Shown piece after piece: positions 8,101 through 16,697 of a stretch of DNA of 60,003 nucleotides (positions are counted from its first letter, which is position 1; every line of letters begins with the position of its first letter). Both the position numbers and the translations under genes were made by a program. The notes below the pieces were generated by a model. The model was not told the origin of the DNA and did no database searches. It saw nothing but the letters and a program-made list of their open reading frames with translations. The stretch comes from Anaerolineaceae bacterium (GTDB lineage Bacteria; Chloroflexota; Anaerolineae; Anaerolineales; Anaerolineaceae). The DNA lies in NCBI GenBank assembly GCA_003524305.1, contig DQHW01000004.1:29946-89948 (forward strand). The letters are read 5' to 3'.

Positions 8101-10071
8101 TTATTTCACCATTTCGATGTAATCATCCGAAGTGGTTTCGCTCAGGTCGCCTCCCAGGAAGTTGATCAATTGGGTCACCAGAGTGGATTTCAATTCGGCA
8201 TCCTGCCGGCTCCAGGTGCGGCTTTTCACTTCAAGGAAGTATCCGATATGCGGTTTGGTGATCTCGTCAATATTGATAAAGAACTCAAATCCTTCATACC
8301 TGACCAAGAAGCGGATGCGGTCTTTTTCGATTACTTTTTCGATTTGCGGCTTGAAGTATTCTCGATAGAAGCGAGGACTTTGAGTGGCAGCGGCCATGTA
8401 GCGGCTGCGTGAGAGCAGCACTTCCTGCGGGAATCGATCTTCTATGGTTTGACCAATCAAGGTTAAGCGTGAGCGAACTTGCTCAATCTTGTTTTCGGGG
8501 CCGAGGAATTCATCTTCACGATACCTCAAGATGCCCTGTTCAGCATCTTTGAAGAAGAAATAGATATCGAACTCGCGATAATGGCGTTTTCGCAAAATCT
8601 CAATCTTCTCGCTTTGCAATGCCTTATAAATGGGTTCTGTGTCTTTGATCCGCACTTTGATTTGAATTTCAAAGCTCTCTTCTTCTGCAGCGCCGCCAAT
8701 AGCGACAAGTTTTGAAAGCACCGATGATTCGCGGCGGATAAGGAAGGTGTCGATCTTTCGGGCATATTCCTGGCTGTTTCTGCGAATCTCATCCTCATTG
8801 ATGTTGAGCAATTCGCTTTTTTGCATTAACCATTTACCATTCACCATCACATCTGTCACGTCAGAGGCTTTGGCGGCATAGACGATCTGGGCATACGTTC
8901 CCTGTGGATTATGTTTAAACTGCGGACTGTTATGCAAAGGAGTGAGATCCACAAGGATTAAGTCAGCACGTTTGCCAACTTCAAGTGAACCTGTGAGGTG
9001 GCCGATATGCATGGCCTGGGCACCCAGACGAGTGCCCATAAGCAAAGCCTGCCGTGCGGGCAAGGTGGTTGGGTCACCGCTAAAGCCTTTTTGCAGGAAG
9101 GATGTCAGGCGGATTTCTTCGAACATATCCAGATCATTGTTTGAAGCTGCGCCATCCGTGCCGATTCCTACATTGAGTCCAAGTTCAAGCATGCGCTTGA
9201 TCGGAGCCACACCTGAAGCTAATTTAAGGTTTGAAGAAGGATTATGCGCCACACCCACGTTAAAGTGCTGCATGGTACGGATCTCGCCGTCATCCACATG
9301 CACACAGTGAGCAGCCAGAACTTTAGCATCAAAGAGCGTTTGCTTTTTAACATAAGGAATGACCGGCATGCCGTTTTCTTTACGCATGTTTTCAACTTCA
9401 TAAGCGGTTTCTGAAAGGTGGGTATGGAGAGGAACATCAAATTCCACGGCCAAGGCAGCCGCTGCTTTGAGAATTTCCGGAGGGCAGGTATAAGGTGCGT
9501 GCGGTGCAACAGATGGAATGATCAATTCGTGACCCTTCCATCGGCTGATGTAATCTCGAGACATTTCAAGACTTTGTTCAAAGAACTGTGCATCAGGTGT
9601 CGGGAACTTCATCACAGATTGGGCGCACAAGGCTCGCATGCCAATGACGGCCGTAGCTTTGGCAATGTCTTCTTCAAAATAGTACATATCAGCGAAGGTT
9701 GTGACGCCTGAACGGATCATTTCTGCACAGGCTAATTGGGTGCCAAGTGTGACGAAGTCTTTTGAGACAAATTCGCGTTCTACCGGCATCATATAGCCCA
9801 TAAGCCAGACATCCAGTCTCAGGTCGTCTGCAAGCCCGCGCAGCAGGTTCATTGGCACGTGTGTGTGTGCGTTGACCAAGCCCGGCATCAGTACTTTGCC
9901 ATTGCAATCAATAATTTTTTCTGAGGTATATTTTGCCAGTATCTCTTTTTCATCCCCAACCGCCAAAATAGAATTACCTAGAATGGCAATTGCGCCAGGA
10001 TCGTACTGTGAAAAATCAAGATCCATGGTTAAAACAATGGCGTTCTTCAGGATTAGATCAGCTTGGGTCAT
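8101..10071 (-). CDS. Amidohydrolase (MTA/SAH deaminase-like) fused to a C-terminal CYTH-like domain
   Basis: Residues 1 to about 440 form a complete amidohydrolase of the MtaD/SsnA group, which deaminates S-adenosylhomocysteine, methylthioadenosine or related substrates. Metal ligands: H69 and H71 in NAHTHVP, the His of PLHTHLSET, the His of LAAHCVHV and the Asp of IGTDGAASNN. After a linker, residues 463-650 look like a CYTH (triphosphate tunnel) domain: E468-I-Q-I-K472 in place of the usual ExExK, then a basic run (RKRHYREFDIYF), RYRED, RIRFLVRY and YFLEVKSRTWS. CYTH proteins act on triphosphates or make cAMP. The frame is continuous, so this is not two genes. AGAGGAG precedes the ATG, which overlaps cinA by 14 bp. 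The role of the fusion is unknown. Confidence 0.85.
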   Translation of the reverse strand: MTQADLILKNAIVLTMDLDFSQYDPGAIAILGNSILAVGDEKEILAKYTSEKIIDCNGKVLMPGLVNAHTHVPMNLLRGLADDLRLDVWLMGYMMPVEREFVSKDFVTLGTQLACAEMIRSGVTTFADMYYFEEDIAKATAVIGMRALCAQSVMKFPTPDAQFFEQSLEMSRDYISRWKGHELIIPSVAPHAPYTCPPEILKAAAALAVEFDVPLHTHLSETAYEVENMRKENGMPVIPYVKKQTLFDAKVLAAHCVHVDDGEIRTMQHFNVGVAHNPSSNLKLASGVAPIKRMLELGLNVGIGTDGAASNNDLDMFEEIRLTSFLQKGFSGDPTTLPARQALLMGTRLGAQAMHIGHLTGSLEVGKRADLILVDLTPLHNSPQFKHNPQGTYAQIVYAAKASDVTDVMVNGKWLMQKSELLNINEDEIRRNSQEYARKIDTFLIRRESSVLSKLVAIGGAAEEESFEIQIKVRIKDTEPIYKALQSEKIEILRKRHYREFDIYFFFKDAEQGILRYREDEFLGPENKIEQVRSRLTLIGQTIEDRFPQEVLLSRSRYMAAATQSPRFYREYFKPQIEKVIEKDRIRFLVRYEGFEFFINIDEITKPHIGYFLEVKSRTWSRQDAELKSTLVTQLINFLGGDLSETTSDDYIEMVK

Positions 10072-11215
10072 TTTGCTCCTCTGGGTACACCTTTGAGATA
10101 AGTTGATGACGAATAAAGCTCAAACAAAAATTTACTGCCCATTCTTCACGCAGCCCTGGAGCACCCATATATTCCCTGGTCATTGAATCTGTCAAATCTG
10201 GGTATGAAAAATTGAGTTCAATTCGAGAAAGCTCCGGGGAGGGAGTGTACAGGCAGGTGAACATGGGGGTTTGTAAAAGGTTGTCGGAAATTTTTACTTG
10301 CGAAAAACTTTGTGTTTCCACACGCTCAACACTTAAATTCTTGCCTTCAAGGTTTTTGAAGGCATCTTGCGAAAATCCACCCAGGATTACTTTAATGGGG
10401 TGTAACCCTTTTGCAGATAGCTTTTGGATGATCTGGGGCAGCGTTTCATCATCAACACCGTAAATATCCGTCCCCAGTCGTTGACGGATAATTGATTCGA
10501 GACTGTTGATCATTTCATTCGCAGCTTCTTCAGAATCAGCTTTTGCTGTTATGCGTATATCCACGATACCTGGATGGGCCAGCAGCCCGACGGTGGGATT
10601 GGTCATTTCTTCAAGGTCAGAGATCATTTCATCAATTTTGGATTCAGAGACAGCCGCAATATGCAGCACCCTGGCTTTAATGATTCCTGAAAGAGCGTAA
10701 TGGTCTTTTAGCCAGGGGATTATGGAAGCCTGCATTAAGTATTCCATCTCACGCGGCACGCCAGGAAGGCAGATCAAAACTTTGCCGTTGTGAGGCATTA
10801 TAAAGGCTGGGGCAGTGCCTACCGGGTTTTCAATAACAACCGCACCTGCCGGGATCATGGCTTGTTTACGGTTATTCTCAGAAATATTCATGGCGCGCTT
10901 GAGAAAGCGCTGCTTAATCTGTTCCCACAATTCGGGATGGAATTCGTTTTTCGTGCTGCATGCCAGGGCTGCAGCTTCACGGGTGGGGTCATCCACGGTG
11001 GGGCCAAGGCCGCCAGTGGTGATGACAATATCCGCCCTGGTGAGTGCTTCTTTCATGAGAGAAGTAATACGCTGGATATTGTCGCCAACAGTTGTGCTGC
11101 GATACAGATTAACCCCATTATCCCTAAGTTGGCGGGCAAGATACTTTGTGTTGGTGTCGACGATCTCGCCAAGTAATAATTCGGTTCCGATGGCTATCAG
11201 TTCAGCAGTTGGCAT
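10058..11215 (-). CDS. CinA-like protein with intact MoCF-type N-domain and degenerate C-domain
   Basis: The N-terminal 170 residues are a clear CinA/COG1058 domain of the molybdopterin-binding (MoCF) fold: AIGTELLLGEIVDTNTKYLA, TTGGLGPTVDDPTRE, NPVGTAPAF and LPGVPREME. In well-studied CinA proteins this part has ADP-ribose pyrophosphatase activity, and the C-terminal PncC part is a nicotinamide mononucleotide deamidase. Here the C-terminal 130 residues align only loosely. The AESxTGG nucleophile motif is missing, its place being taken by something like VILGGFSQDAF, so deamidase activity is unlikely. Length is 385 against about 410-420. It is followed by, and overlaps, the amidohydrolase-CYTH gene. 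Confidence 0.8.
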   Translation of the reverse strand: MPTAELIAIGTELLLGEIVDTNTKYLARQLRDNGVNLYRSTTVGDNIQRITSLMKEALTRADIVITTGGLGPTVDDPTREAAALACSTKNEFHPELWEQIKQRFLKRAMNISENNRKQAMIPAGAVVIENPVGTAPAFIMPHNGKVLICLPGVPREMEYLMQASIIPWLKDHYALSGIIKARVLHIAAVSESKIDEMISDLEEMTNPTVGLLAHPGIVDIRITAKADSEEAANEMINSLESIIRQRLGTDIYGVDDETLPQIIQKLSAKGLHPIKVILGGFSQDAFKNLEGKNLSVERVETQSFSQVKISDNLLQTPMFTCLYTPSPELSRIELNFSYPDLTDSMTREYMGAPGLREEWAVNFCLSFIRHQLISKVYPEEQNDPS

Positions 11216-11221
11216 TCTTTT

Positions 11222-11706
11222 TCCTGATTTTTATCAATTCTAACAGGTATTGAGAATTTGAAACAAAAGATCAGTGAACCGAGAATAGAGAATCGTGAAT
11301 CGAGAACCGAGAACCGTGAACCGTGAATCGTGAACCGTAAACCGTGAATCGTGAATCGTGAACAGTTGTTAGTGAAAGGATTCGAACCTGAAAATTTGAG
11401 ATTCGAATCAGGTACAGTCAAAAGCCCACATTAAGAATATGATGTTGATGTGACCGCGAAAGGCATGGTCGTTTTAAAAAACGAATAAAAAACAATTAAA
11501 AACAATTTGACTAAAACGACTCCGAGCAATATGACTGGTAAAACGAGGCAATGGTGGACAGTTAGATGCAAAAAGGCGATTGCTGACCACTTTTAGATAG
11601 AATGTTAGAACAAAAAACCTAATATGTCAAGAGGAAAATGTAATTTACTAGCAGATAAACATTCAAACTTAAGGTAGAATTTGAGCAGCCAAAATGGAGG
11701 TCTTGT
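11222..11706. other. 485-bp non-coding region
   Basis: I see no credible gene on either strand. The left part holds a degenerate 7-bp tandem repeat (about 11273-11361) and then a tRNA-like T-arm relic (about 11378-11392). The right part is A-rich (11470-11520) with a small inverted repeat (TCGTTTT/AAAACGA near 11468), then the yraN leader with TAGAAT at 11675-11680. Confidence 0.6.
11273..11361. repeat. Degenerate 7-bp tandem repeat array (GTGAAYC/GAGAAYC)
   Basis: About twelve head-to-tail heptamers read GTGAACC, GAGAATA, GAGAATC, GTGAATC, GAGAACC, GTGAACC and so on. Variation is confined to positions 2, 3 and 6. The period of 7 argues against selection for coding. Such arrays are prone to copy-number change by slippage. 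Confidence 0.75.
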
Positions 11707-12084
11707 GTGAAAGATCAGATCCACCCAGGACATAATCAAAAAATAGGCAAGTGGGGAGAAGACTGTGCTTTTACATTTCTTGAAAGCAAAGGATTCACAA
11801 TGATGGCAAGAAATGTACGCACTCCGGCCGGTGAAATAGATTTGATCGCCCTGGATAATGGTTGTGCGGTTTTTGTAGAAGTCAAGACGCGTTCTCATCA
11901 TCAAGCTGGTTATCCTGAAGAGGCTGTAACCGAGGAAAAATTGGAACACATGATTGATTCGGCAGAACATTGGCTGCAAGACCATACAGAATACGAAAAT
12001 AACTGGCGCTTGGATGTGGTCGCTGTAACAGGCGAAATAAATACACAAAATCCACAGATTGAATGGTTTGAAAATGCAGCTTGA
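11707..12084 (+). CDS. yraN: YraN/UPF0102 family nuclease-like protein
   Basis: The 125-residue protein is a YraN family member with the restriction-endonuclease-like fold. Motifs: GKWGEDCAFTFLESKGF, ARNVRTPAGEIDLIALD and VFVEVKTRSHHQAG. The last two carry the acidic and basic residues (E-x-D...E-x-K) of the PD-(D/E)XK pattern, so nuclease activity is possible, though the family's role is not settled. GTG 11707 is preferred because GGAGG stands at 11696-11700. The gene is followed at once by miaA and an acyl-CoA synthetase gene in the same direction, probably one transcript. Confidence 0.88.
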   Translation: MKDQIHPGHNQKIGKWGEDCAFTFLESKGFTMMARNVRTPAGEIDLIALDNGCAVFVEVKTRSHHQAGYPEEAVTEEKLEHMIDSAEHWLQDHTEYENNWRLDVVAVTGEINTQNPQIEWFENAA

Positions 12085-12088
12085 TCTC

Positions 12089-13033
12089 ATGCAAAGCCAT
12101 AAATTTCCCAATAAGCGTGTTTTAGTTCTGGTAGGGGCTACTGCAGTCGGTAAAACTGAAATGGCCGTCCACCTGGCTGAAAAATTGAGGGGTGAGATTG
12201 TTTCTGCGGATTCGCGCCTTTTATACCGCGGTATGGATATCGGTACAGCCAAACCCACAAAAAAGGAAATGGAAAGAGCACCGCATCACATGATCGACCT
12301 GGCTGAACCAGATGAAATCTGGTCACTGGCTACCTTTCAAAAGAAAATGTTGGCAACCATAGGTGATATTCAGGCTCGCGAAAAACTGCCCATCGTGGCA
12401 GGAGGTACCGGGCAATATATTCGTTCAATGATGGAAGGCTGGATCATCCCGACCGTTTTGCCTGATCCAAGGCTGCGTGAAGTGCTAGAAAAAATTGGAC
12501 TTGAAATTGGGGCGGCAGAACTGCACCGACGCTTGTCACTAATCGATCCAATCGCTGCCTCAAAAATGGATGCCAACAACCTCAGGCGTTCCATCCGTGC
12601 ACTTGAAGTGATCTTCACCACCGGCGAGTTATTTTCTGAGCAAAAAGACAAACAGCCTCCTGATCTCGATTTTAAGTTAATCGGGTTGAGCCGTTCACGT
12701 GAAGTGTTGTATGACAGGGTGGATTCACGGATTGAAACGATGTTTAACCAAGGTTTTGTGGAAGAAGTAAGAAAACTTATGGATAAAGGATACAATCAAT
12801 CTTTGCCGACGCTTTCTGCCATCGGTTATCGTGAAGTGATGCAATACTTAAATGGGGATATAACAATTGAGGAGACCAAGGTTCAAATGAGAAAAAAAAC
12901 TCGTGAATTTATCAGGCGCCAGGCAAACTGGTTTAAACCAAATGATCCATTAATCGAATGGCATACCATGGATCCTGATCCATTAGATGACATTATGCAA
13001 TCCATCCATAGATGGCAGGCAGGAGAGAAATGA
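12089..13033 (+). CDS. miaA: tRNA dimethylallyltransferase
   Basis: MiaA adds a dimethylallyl group to adenosine 37 of tRNAs reading UNN codons. Motifs: VLVGATAVGKTEMAVHLAE (P-loop), SADSRLLYRGMDIGTAKP, HHMIDLAEP, VAGGTGQYIRSMMEG and ALEVIFTTGE. The 314-residue length is normal. The start is ambiguous: ATG 12089, 5 bp after the yraN stop, gives the usual short leader; ATG 12074 or TTG 12059 would overlap yraN. None has a strong ribosome binding site. The substrate dimethylallyl diphosphate links it to the isopentenyl diphosphate isomerase gene at 33.2 kb. The stop overlaps the next start (ATGA at 13030-13033). Confidence 0.95.
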   Translation: MQSHKFPNKRVLVLVGATAVGKTEMAVHLAEKLRGEIVSADSRLLYRGMDIGTAKPTKKEMERAPHHMIDLAEPDEIWSLATFQKKMLATIGDIQAREKLPIVAGGTGQYIRSMMEGWIIPTVLPDPRLREVLEKIGLEIGAAELHRRLSLIDPIAASKMDANNLRRSIRALEVIFTTGELFSEQKDKQPPDLDFKLIGLSRSREVLYDRVDSRIETMFNQGFVEEVRKLMDKGYNQSLPTLSAIGYREVMQYLNGDITIEETKVQMRKKTREFIRRQANWFKPNDPLIEWHTMDPDPLDDIMQSIHRWQAGEK

Positions 13034-14664
13034 AAGATCAAAACCCCTGGATAAATCATTATGATCCTGATGTACCGGCAAATTTGGAATATCCAAATTT
13101 CACCATTCAGGATTTTCTCGAAAGACAGGCAAAAGAAACCCCCGGCAGGATGGCATTGATATGTGATGAAAAAGTTATAAGTTACGCTGAACTGCTTTCA
13201 TCAAGTCGAAATTTCGCTGAACACCTGGTGCTGATGGGATTGAACCCTGGCGACCGGGTGGGAATTTGTCTGCCAAACACAATTGAATTTGTGATCAGCT
13301 TTTTTGGTACATTGATGGCAGGCGGCGTCGTAGCCGCAATGAATCCGCTTTATCCGCTGCCAGAATGGCAGTACCAGACTAAAATTGTCAGCCCAAAAGT
13401 ATTAATTGGGTTACAAACCAGGGCGGATGAGCTTTTTGAACTGAAACAAAAATCCGGCGGTGAACATTTAATCCTGGTGGAAGTTAAAACGGATCAACAG
13501 CTTTTCCCCGAGGTGTATGAAGAAGTAAATTCTGTAACTTTTGAAAAATGCATCAGCAAGTCTGATGCTCCGGTTACACTTCCTTTGGTCAATTCTTTTA
13601 GTCCGGCAGTGTTGCAATTCAGCGGGGGAACCACAGGGCTGCCCAAGGCTGCTCTGGCGCTTCACTGCAATGTGGCTGCAAACATCCTTCAATTCACAAA
13701 ATGGCTGACGACTTTAAAACAAGGTCAAGAAGTTTTTCTGACCGTCATTCCGCTGTATCATGTCTACGGCATGGTGATCGGGTTGAATGTAGGCATTGCC
13801 ATGGGGGCAGCAATCGTTTTGGTTCCTGATGGAAAAAACCTGGATAAAACACTTCAATTGATTCAAGAACATAAGGTCACTTTCTTTCCGGGGGTGCCGT
13901 CAATTTATCAAGCCATCAACCGCCATCCGAGAGTGTTAGCCGGAGAAGTCAATCTGAGTACAATCAAAGCCTGTATTTCAGGTTCGGCGCCACTTTTACC
14001 TGCAACAAGAGAACAATTTGAGAGACTTACCGGCGGAAAACTGGTGGAAGGCTACGGTTTATCAGAGGCGCCAACAGCCACTCACTGCAATCCCATCCAG
14101 GGCGAGAATCGCGATGGTTCAATCGGTTTACCGCTTCCCGACGTGGAGTGCAAAATTGTCGACCTTGAAGATGATTCCAAAACCATGGCGACTGGAGAAT
14201 CCGGCCAGTTGCTCATCCGCAGCCCGCAGGTGATGCTTGGTTACTATGGCTCAGCCAGTGAAACGGCCCTGGTGATGAAAGACGATTGGCTTTACACAGG
14301 CGACATCGCAAAAATGGACGAAGACGGTTATTTCTACATTCTCGGCAGGCAAAAAGATCTGATCAAAGTTAATGGTTTGCAAGTCTGGCCAACAGAAGTG
14401 GAAGAGGTTCTTACAAGGCATCACAAGATCAGTGAAGCGGCTGTTGCCGGGGTTTATGATGAAATCACCGGTGAAGCGGTCAAGGCATGGGTGGTGATGC
14501 GTGATTATGCACCGCTTGACCCAAAAGATGTGCAGCTATTCTGTCGTTCATCCCTGGCGGGCTATAAGATACCAAAAGAAATTGTGGCGGTTGAAAAACT
14601 GCCCAAGTCACCCGTAGGCAAACTGCTGCGCAGAGAATTGCTTAAAATGGATAATCCAAAATAA
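13030..14664 (+). CDS. Long-chain fatty acid-CoA ligase-like AMP-binding enzyme
   Basis: This is an acyl-AMP-forming synthetase that activates a carboxylic acid with ATP and transfers it to CoA. Motifs in order: LQFSGGTTGLPKAALALH (P-loop-like A3 motif), ISGSAPL, GYGLSEAPTATHCNP (A5), YTGDIAKMDEDGYFYILGR (A7), KDLIKVNGLQVWPTEVEEVL (A8) and the C-terminal lysine in KSPVGKLLRREL (A10). All are intact; 544 residues is normal. ATG 13030 has AGGAG just upstream and overlaps the miaA stop by 4 bp; a start at 13012 would precede this site. Chain length of the substrate is not predictable. A strong terminator follows. Confidence 0.9.
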   Translation: MKDQNPWINHYDPDVPANLEYPNFTIQDFLERQAKETPGRMALICDEKVISYAELLSSSRNFAEHLVLMGLNPGDRVGICLPNTIEFVISFFGTLMAGGVVAAMNPLYPLPEWQYQTKIVSPKVLIGLQTRADELFELKQKSGGEHLILVEVKTDQQLFPEVYEEVNSVTFEKCISKSDAPVTLPLVNSFSPAVLQFSGGTTGLPKAALALHCNVAANILQFTKWLTTLKQGQEVFLTVIPLYHVYGMVIGLNVGIAMGAAIVLVPDGKNLDKTLQLIQEHKVTFFPGVPSIYQAINRHPRVLAGEVNLSTIKACISGSAPLLPATREQFERLTGGKLVEGYGLSEAPTATHCNPIQGENRDGSIGLPLPDVECKIVDLEDDSKTMATGESGQLLIRSPQVMLGYYGSASETALVMKDDWLYTGDIAKMDEDGYFYILGRQKDLIKVNGLQVWPTEVEEVLTRHHKISEAAVAGVYDEITGEAVKAWVVMRDYAPLDPKDVQLFCRSSLAGYKIPKEIVAVEKLPKSPVGKLLRRELLKMDNPK

Positions 14665-14669
14665 AGAAA

Positions 14670-14693
14670 ATCGGGAGCCGAAAGGCTCCCGAT
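14670..14693. terminator. Bidirectional terminator between the acyl-CoA synthetase gene and ftsH
   Basis: A 10-bp GC-rich stem (ATCGGGAGCC/GGCTCCCGAT) with a GAAA tetraloop is followed by AATTTTA on the plus side and by TTTCTTTAT on the minus side. It serves two convergent genes. Confidence 0.85.
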
Positions 14694-14697
14694 AATT

Positions 14698-16569
14698 TTA
14701 GTCACGCGGCGTGGCATAGACTGGAGTTGCATTTTTGTGAGTTACTGGCGGCGGGAAGATCTTTTCAAATTCATCCTTCGACAGGGTTTCCACTTCGAGC
14801 AGTTTCTGAGCCACGGTATTCAATTCGGTTTGATACTGCTTGAGGATAGCCTGGGCTTTGATATAGGCATCATTGACCAGCGAACGGACTTCCTTGTCGA
14901 TCTTTTCAGCTACCGCTTCTGAATAGTCGCGCTGTTCAGAAATTTCACGACCCAGGAATATCATTTCTTCTTTTTGTCCATAAACCATGGGACCTAATTC
15001 AGCGCTCATACCCAGGCGGGTGACCATGGTCTTGGCCAGTTGGGTAACCCTTTCAATGTCATTTGAAGCGCCTGAAGTAATATCATCAAAAATAAGTTCT
15101 TCAGCAGCGCGTCCGCCAAGCAGACCAACCATGTCAGCCAGCATTTTCTTGCGGGGCATCAAAGTGCGATCGTCAATTGGAAGAGAGAGCGTATAGCCAG
15201 CAGCCATACCTCTGGCAATGATCGAAACTTTTTGTACAGGGTCAGCTTCAGCTATAGCATTCATCACTACGGCATGACCGGCTTCATGATAAGCGACGAT
15301 CCGTTTTTCTTCAACGCTGATTAGGCGGCTTTTGCGTTCAGGGCCGGCAATCACGCGTTCGATGGATTCTTCAAATTCGCTTTGGCCGATACTTTTCTTG
15401 TCTCGGCGGGCAGCCAGAATGGCTGCTTCATTGACCAGGTTTTCAATATCCGCGCCGACAAAGCCGGGGGTGGATTTGGCAACCACTGAAAGTTTTACTT
15501 CAGGATCAACCGGTTTGCCTTTGATATGAACCTTGAGGATTTCTTCGCGACCATGGACATCGGGACGATCCAGTACGACACGGCGGTCAAATCGACCAGG
15601 CCGCAACAAGGCTGGGTCAAGAATGTCAGGCCTGTTCGTAGCGGCCATGATGATGATGTTGGTATCGGTGTCAAAACCATCCATTTCAACCAACATTTGG
15701 TTGAGGGTCTGTTCGCGCTCATCGTGGCTTCCGCCAAGACCAGCACCACGCTGACGGCCAACAGCATCAATTTCATCCACAAAGATGATGCAGGGTGAAT
15801 TGCGTTTAGCCTGGTCAAACAAATCACGAACACGGCTGGCGCCAACACCAACGAACATTTCGACAAATTCAGAACCTGAAATTGAGAAGAAGGGTACGCC
15901 GGCTTCACCGGATACCGCTTTGGCGAGCAATGTCTTACCGGTACCCGGAGGGCCAACCAGCAGCACACCCTTTGGTATGCGGGCACCTAAAGCCAAGAAT
16001 TTCTGCGGTTCACGCAGGAACTCGACCACTTCTTTGAGCTCTTCTTTGGATTCATCGATGCCAGCAACATCGGCAAATGTTACCGTGGGATGGTCACCGG
16101 TGAACATGCGCGCGCGGGATTTTCCAAAAGACATGGCGGCGTTATTGCTGCCTTGTGCCTGTCGGAAAATGAAGAAGAAAGCGCCTGCCAGCAGAAGGAA
16201 AGGAAGAATGTAGAAAGCTGCGTTTAAGATGCCAGCCATCGCGCTGGGAGCTTTCACTTCTATCTTGATTCCGCTTGTGGGAGTCAACTGTTCGGATGTA
16301 ACACCCAGGGCAAGTAATTGTTCAACAAGCGTTGCTTCAGTTTCTTTGACAACTGTTTTTTCAGTTATACCGTCTGCATAATAGACAGTAATTTTATTTT
16401 CTTCTTCAACGACACGGCTTATATTGCCTTTTTGAATTTGTTCTGCTAATTGGTTAATTGATAATACAGTATCAGCAGCATTTGTTTTGTTCAAATTGAA
16501 AACGATCAATACAATGATCGCAATGAACAAAAGAACATAGATGACGTATGATTGACTACGTGGTTTCAC
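14698..16569 (-). CDS. ftsH: ATP-dependent zinc metalloprotease FtsH
   Basis: FtsH is the membrane-anchored AAA+ protease that degrades misassembled membrane proteins and some regulators. Two membrane helices flank a short outer domain (about residues 5-25 and 105-130). They are followed by the AAA module (GPPGTGKTLLAKA, IIFVDEIDAVGRQR, RPGRFDRRVVLDRPD) and the zinc protease module (HEAGHAVV plus the downstream ligand Asp). The start is set at GTG 16569, four bases after GGAGG; a TTG at 16590 precedes this site. Length is 623. A TGG-TATAAT extended -10 lies at 16619-16627. The C-terminus is a short basic tail. Confidence 0.96.
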   Translation of the reverse strand: MKPRSQSYVIYVLLFIAIIVLIVFNLNKTNAADTVLSINQLAEQIQKGNISRVVEEENKITVYYADGITEKTVVKETEATLVEQLLALGVTSEQLTPTSGIKIEVKAPSAMAGILNAAFYILPFLLLAGAFFFIFRQAQGSNNAAMSFGKSRARMFTGDHPTVTFADVAGIDESKEELKEVVEFLREPQKFLALGARIPKGVLLVGPPGTGKTLLAKAVSGEAGVPFFSISGSEFVEMFVGVGASRVRDLFDQAKRNSPCIIFVDEIDAVGRQRGAGLGGSHDEREQTLNQMLVEMDGFDTDTNIIIMAATNRPDILDPALLRPGRFDRRVVLDRPDVHGREEILKVHIKGKPVDPEVKLSVVAKSTPGFVGADIENLVNEAAILAARRDKKSIGQSEFEESIERVIAGPERKSRLISVEEKRIVAYHEAGHAVVMNAIAEADPVQKVSIIARGMAAGYTLSLPIDDRTLMPRKKMLADMVGLLGGRAAEELIFDDITSGASNDIERVTQLAKTMVTRLGMSAELGPMVYGQKEEMIFLGREISEQRDYSEAVAEKIDKEVRSLVNDAYIKAQAILKQYQTELNTVAQKLLEVETLSKDEFEKIFPPPVTHKNATPVYATPRD

Positions 16570-16618
16570 TATACCTCCAACCTTTCGCAAACCTGTTTTC
16601 TGTTTGCTTCTCTCAAAG

Positions 16619-16627
16619 ATTATACCA
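16619..16627 (-). promoter_or_regulatory. Extended -10 promoter element of ftsH
   Basis: Read on the minus strand this is TGGTATAAT, a TGn extended -10 that can work without a good -35. It is about 50 bp upstream of the GTG start. Confidence 0.5.
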
Positions 16628-16697
16628 ATCTAAAAGGGGCGTTACCAGATAAAAGTCAAGAAATATTAAAAAATTAATAAAGCTCTTATAAGTGGTC

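Noticed and set aside
11273..11361. CRISPR array
   Set aside because: The unit is 7 bp without spacers, and no cas gene is present.
11370..11450. A functional tRNA on the minus strand
   Set aside because: Only the T-loop is convincing. The acceptor, D and anticodon stems do not pair, so it is at most a remnant.
11605..12258. A 217-codon open frame on the minus strand opposite yraN and the start of miaA
   Set aside because: It runs antisense to two well-recognised genes, has no family-like motifs and no ribosome binding site; a shadow of the coding strand.
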